DNA from: Candidatus Altarchaeum sp.
GTDB lineage: Archaea; Altiarchaeota; Altiarchaeia; Altiarchaeales; Altiarchaeaceae
Reading direction: 5' to 3'
NCBI GenBank assembly: GCA_018260755.1
Contig: JAGTWP010000061.1
Span: 1 to 5,655, forward strand
Length of the DNA stretch: 5,655 nucleotides
The position numbers and the translations under genes were made by a program. The notes beneath the pieces were generated by a model. The model saw only the letters and a list, made by a program, of their open reading frames with translations. It was not told the DNA's origin and did no database searches. Below are positions 4,998 to 5,655 of this stretch, piece after piece (position 1 is the stretch's first letter; each line of letters starts with the position of its first letter).

Positions 4998-5655
4998 ATG
5001 GAAACAAAAACCCTGCTTGACATTGACTATATAATTGAAAATAATACTCCTGTAATTCGCCTGTTTTACAAAATCATTGCTCCCGAAAAAAATGAATCGG
5101 CGAAGGAAGTTGCCTACGTTCGAAACTTTATACCCTATTTTTACGCCGTTCCAAAAGAGAATATTGAGGAACTTGAAAACGAGATAAAACAACAAAATTT
5201 AGCAGTAATAACAAGAACCGAAAGAGTAAAAAAATTCTACCAAAACAATGAAATCCCGGTCTTAAAAATTTATACGAATTTACCTCATAACATAAGAGAA
5301 ATAAGAGAAGTGAGCAGAAATTTGCCAGCTTGTAAGGAGACATACGAAGACAATATCCCCTTTACAGAAAGATATAGCATAAATACTGGCACAATATTTA
5401 TAGAAAGCGATAAAAATTTAATAATCGGTGCTTTTGACATAGAAACATATAATCCGAAGATAATGTCACGGCCAAGTATTGACCCGATTTTAGCAATAAG
5501 TTATGCTGAGGGCAGATTAGGGGGCAATGACAGGAATAATATGAACATTAATAAAAATAACAACATTAATAACACAAATAATAACAATACAAATAACAAT
5601 ACAAATAACACAAATAATAACAATACAAATAACAATACAAATAACACAAATAATA
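4998..5655 (+). CDS. DNA polymerase, family B, archaeal type (5' part)
   Basis: The first 219 codons of a replicative-type family B DNA polymerase, cut by the window end (full archaeal enzymes are about 750-900 aa). Residues 6-25 (LLDIDYIIENNTPVIRLFYK) match the conserved N-terminal strand pair. IPYFYAV (45-51) and PVLKIY (87-92) correspond to the archaeal template-uracil pocket, including the Pro-Tyr and Val positions. EDNIPFTERY (117-126) and AFDIETYN (145-152) follow; D147 and E149 are the Exo I metal ligands of the 3'-5' proofreading nuclease. ILAISYAEG (164-172) is the next exonuclease strand. From about residue 177 the frame turns into an Asn/Thr tract with no counterpart in typical archaeal polymerases. 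ATG 4998 is the start because homology begins at once and no upstream in-frame extension is needed. No Shine-Dalgarno site is visible (CTTATAAATTTTATGG). Confidence 0.92.
   Translation, partial: METKTLLDIDYIIENNTPVIRLFYKIIAPEKNESAKEVAYVRNFIPYFYAVPKENIEELENEIKQQNLAVITRTERVKKFYQNNEIPVLKIYTNLPHNIREIREVSRNLPACKETYEDNIPFTERYSINTGTIFIESDKNLIIGAFDIETYNPKIMSRPSIDPILAISYAEGRLGGNDRNNMNINKNNNINNTNNNNTNNNTNNTNNNNTNNNTNNTNN
5568..5655 (+). repeat. 36-bp in-frame tandem repeat encoding Asn/Thr tract
   Basis: Units 5568-5603 and 5604-5639 are identical, and 5640-5655 begins a third. Each 36-bp unit is 12 codons, read as NNTNNNNTNNNT in the polymerase frame. The bases use only A, T and C on the plus strand (AAT, AAC, ACA codons). 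Before it, 5529-5567 is also Asn-rich but not periodic. Exact identity at synonymous sites indicates recent expansion by slippage or recombination. The unit is a multiple of three, so copy-number change keeps the frame. The true extent beyond the window is unknown. Confidence 0.9.

Noticed and set aside
4959-5343. Minus-strand open frames opposite the polymerase start
   Set aside because: The plus-strand frame encodes clearly conserved polymerase motifs across the same bases, and the minus-strand products show no motif.
5529-5655. Intein or frameshift explaining the Asn/Thr tract
   Set aside because: Inteins in archaeal polymerases sit at conserved polymerase motifs and start with Cys or Ser splice residues, neither seen here. 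The repeat stays in the polymerase frame with no stop, and its 36-bp unit is a multiple of three.
1-5655. tRNA, rRNA or transposase genes
   Set aside because: No GC-rich cloverleaf or rRNA-like stretch, no transposase motif and no terminal inverted repeats with target-site duplications were seen on reading either strand.

Overview
This AT-rich window (roughly 30% GC by eye) looks like an archaeal chromosome fragment. The best evidence is the gene running off the right edge. Its first ~170 residues follow the N-terminal domain and Exo I motif of archaeal family B DNA polymerases, including the pocket that archaeal enzymes use to sense template uracil. None of the seven genes has a convincing Shine-Dalgarno site, and several have an A-rich ACAAA-type context directly before ATG, which fits leaderless or SD-independent archaeal initiation. 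AT-rich, Asn/Lys/Ile-rich lineages such as DPANN or Altiarchaeota are possible hosts. The sequence alone does not settle the lineage.

Left part (1-2479, + strand): an AT-rich leader with an exact 49-bp direct repeat is followed by four membrane-protein genes in one direction. They are a four-helix protein of 193 aa (163-744), a two-helix protein of 95 aa (915-1202), a tiny two-helix protein of 63 aa (1212-1403), and a 335-aa protein made of four DUF350-like units in an A-B-A-B order (1472-2479). A stem-loop followed by a T-tract separates the first gene from the other three.

Middle (2517-4873, - strand): a 416-aa charged coiled-coil protein with an amphipathic N-terminal helix converges on the DUF350 gene. 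Upstream of it lies a 351-aa kinase-fold protein of the aminoglycoside phosphotransferase/choline kinase (APH) superfamily.

Right part (4874-5655): a 124-bp divergent intergenic region carries a 17-bp direct repeat centred on GTTAAC. The family B DNA polymerase starts at 4998. Just after the Exo I region its reading frame enters an Asn/Thr tract built from an exact 36-bp tandem repeat that continues past the window edge.

How the genes work together is not certain. The most suggestive grouping is the run of small membrane proteins ending in a multi-DUF350 protein next to a soluble coiled-coil protein with a probable membrane-binding helix. This recalls in outline the bacterial pairing of a DUF350 protein (YjfL) with a PspA-family coiled-coil protein (YjfJ), but no homology of the coiled-coil protein to PspA can be shown here.
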